From [Eubacterium] yurii (GTDB lineage: Bacteria > Bacillota > Clostridia > Peptostreptococcales > Filifactoraceae): 64,000 nt of DNA. Both the position numbers and the translations under genes were made by a program. Every line of letters begins with the position of its first letter. Position 1 is the stretch's first letter. Shown piece by piece: positions 63,696-64,000 of this stretch. The DNA is taken from contig FUZS01000006.1 of the NCBI GenBank assembly GCA_900167215.1, forward strand, positions 114,858 to 178,857, read 5' to 3'. Below the pieces are notes generated by a model, which was given only the letters and a program-made list of their open reading frames with translations, had not been told where the DNA came from and did not search any database.

Positions 63696-64000
63696 GTTTG
63701 CTCGGAATGGGTGATAACTTGACGGTGAAAGTCCGTTACAGGCTTGGTAGTAGGAACTGTTAGCAGAGGGCAAGGGTGTCCATCGTGAGGTGGAATCTGA
63801 AGTAAGCTTAATGCAAATTCTCGGTCTGACGAACAGAAATCACATACAAGGCATTTATAGGGCAGACGAGCTTGCTCAACAAAGTGAAGTCCAATACTAC
63901 CCGAACCCTATGGTGTAAATGTGACAGATAGATGAGAGGAAGGTTATCACTCTTAACCGGGGAGGTCTTATGTGGCGGTTAATGACAAGTTACCCTTGAT
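63696..64000 (+). mobile_element. Group II intron, 5' part (ribozyme domain I onward), cut by the window edge
   Basis: From 63696 the sequence changes to a structured, GC-richer RNA typical of bacterial group II introns. Recognised blocks are GAATGGGTGATAACTTG, GGTGAAAGTCC, AACTGTTAGCAGAGGGCAAG, GGGTGTCCATCGTGAGGTGG, AATCTGAAGTAAGC, TCTCGGTCTGACGAACAGAA and AACCGGGGAGGTCT. These appear in the same order in many clostridial introns that carry an LtrA-type reverse transcriptase. The first bases read GTTTG instead of the usual GTGYG. The reverse transcriptase gene, if present, lies to the right of the window. Insertion is immediately after the hcp terminator. Confidence 0.85.

Overview
The window comes from a low-GC (roughly 30% by eye), strictly anaerobic Clostridia-type Firmicute. 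The evidence is the rplU-prp-rpmA cluster with a Prp-cleavable L27, ylxM-ffh-rpsP-khpA, crotonase and butyryl-CoA dehydrogenase genes, NfnAB, hydroxylamine reductase and strong GGAGG ribosome binding sites. A Peptostreptococcaceae-like oral or gut anaerobe would fit, but I cannot fix the genus from sequence alone. No tRNA, rRNA or CRISPR array was seen.

Layout. 1-2.9 kb: a CobA-HemD fusion (cut by the left edge), an RseC-like protein and rsmI. 3.1-4.7 kb: a two-gene cassette of a Ser/Tyr/Gly/Phe low-complexity protein overlapping a DxD glycosyltransferase-like gene; this is the best candidate for something undescribed. 4.9-6.7 kb: a Crp/Fnr regulator, then the L21 leader, rplU, prp and rpmA. 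7.1-8.1 kb: a flavodoxin-fold reductase convergent with an HxlR regulator. 8.2-10.6 kb: two TolC-like secreted coiled-coil proteins. 10.7-16.3 kb: an EtfA C-terminal-domain protein with a DeoR regulator, crt, bcd and a GntP permease. 16.5-22.9 kb: ylxM-ffh-rpsP-khpA, then mnmM, an rsmF-like gene, a 2-hydroxyacid dehydrogenase and a GalT/HIT-like gene. 23-35.3 kb (minus strand): a purine block reading IMP dehydrogenase, purE, purF, purM, purN, purO-type IMP cyclohydrolase, stand-alone AICAR formyltransferase, purD, purL; purC and purB are not here. 35.7-41.1 kb: a Na+/solute symporter and an asymmetric heterodimeric ABC exporter. 41.5-46.3 kb: small accessory genes (CoA-binding, metallophosphoesterase, HD hydrolase, Imm1-like, AEC transporter) separated by long AT-rich gaps. 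46.8-49.6 kb: an unknown protein followed by nfnAB. 49.7-53.7 kb (minus): metN-metI-metQ and an M20 amidohydrolase. 54.1-59.4 kb: ATC-hydrolase-like gene, TetR, two ABC exporter/importer half-transporters and a DUF1579-like protein. 59.8-63.6 kb: a flavin disulfide reductase with a DUF3783 protein, then hcp. 63.7-64 kb: the 5' part of a group II intron.

Structure beyond genes: a dispersed family of about 118-bp elements with conserved ends (five full copies and one short form), all in the same orientation and all intergenic; a 231-bp nested inverted repeat near 44.1 kb; a perfect palindrome filling the -35/-10 spacer of the metN promoter; and an HxlR-type operator over the reductase promoter. 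Functionally the block links butyrate-type acyl-CoA metabolism, electron bifurcation (NfnAB), de novo purine synthesis with non-canonical enzymes for steps 1, 9 and 10, and several small transporter islands.
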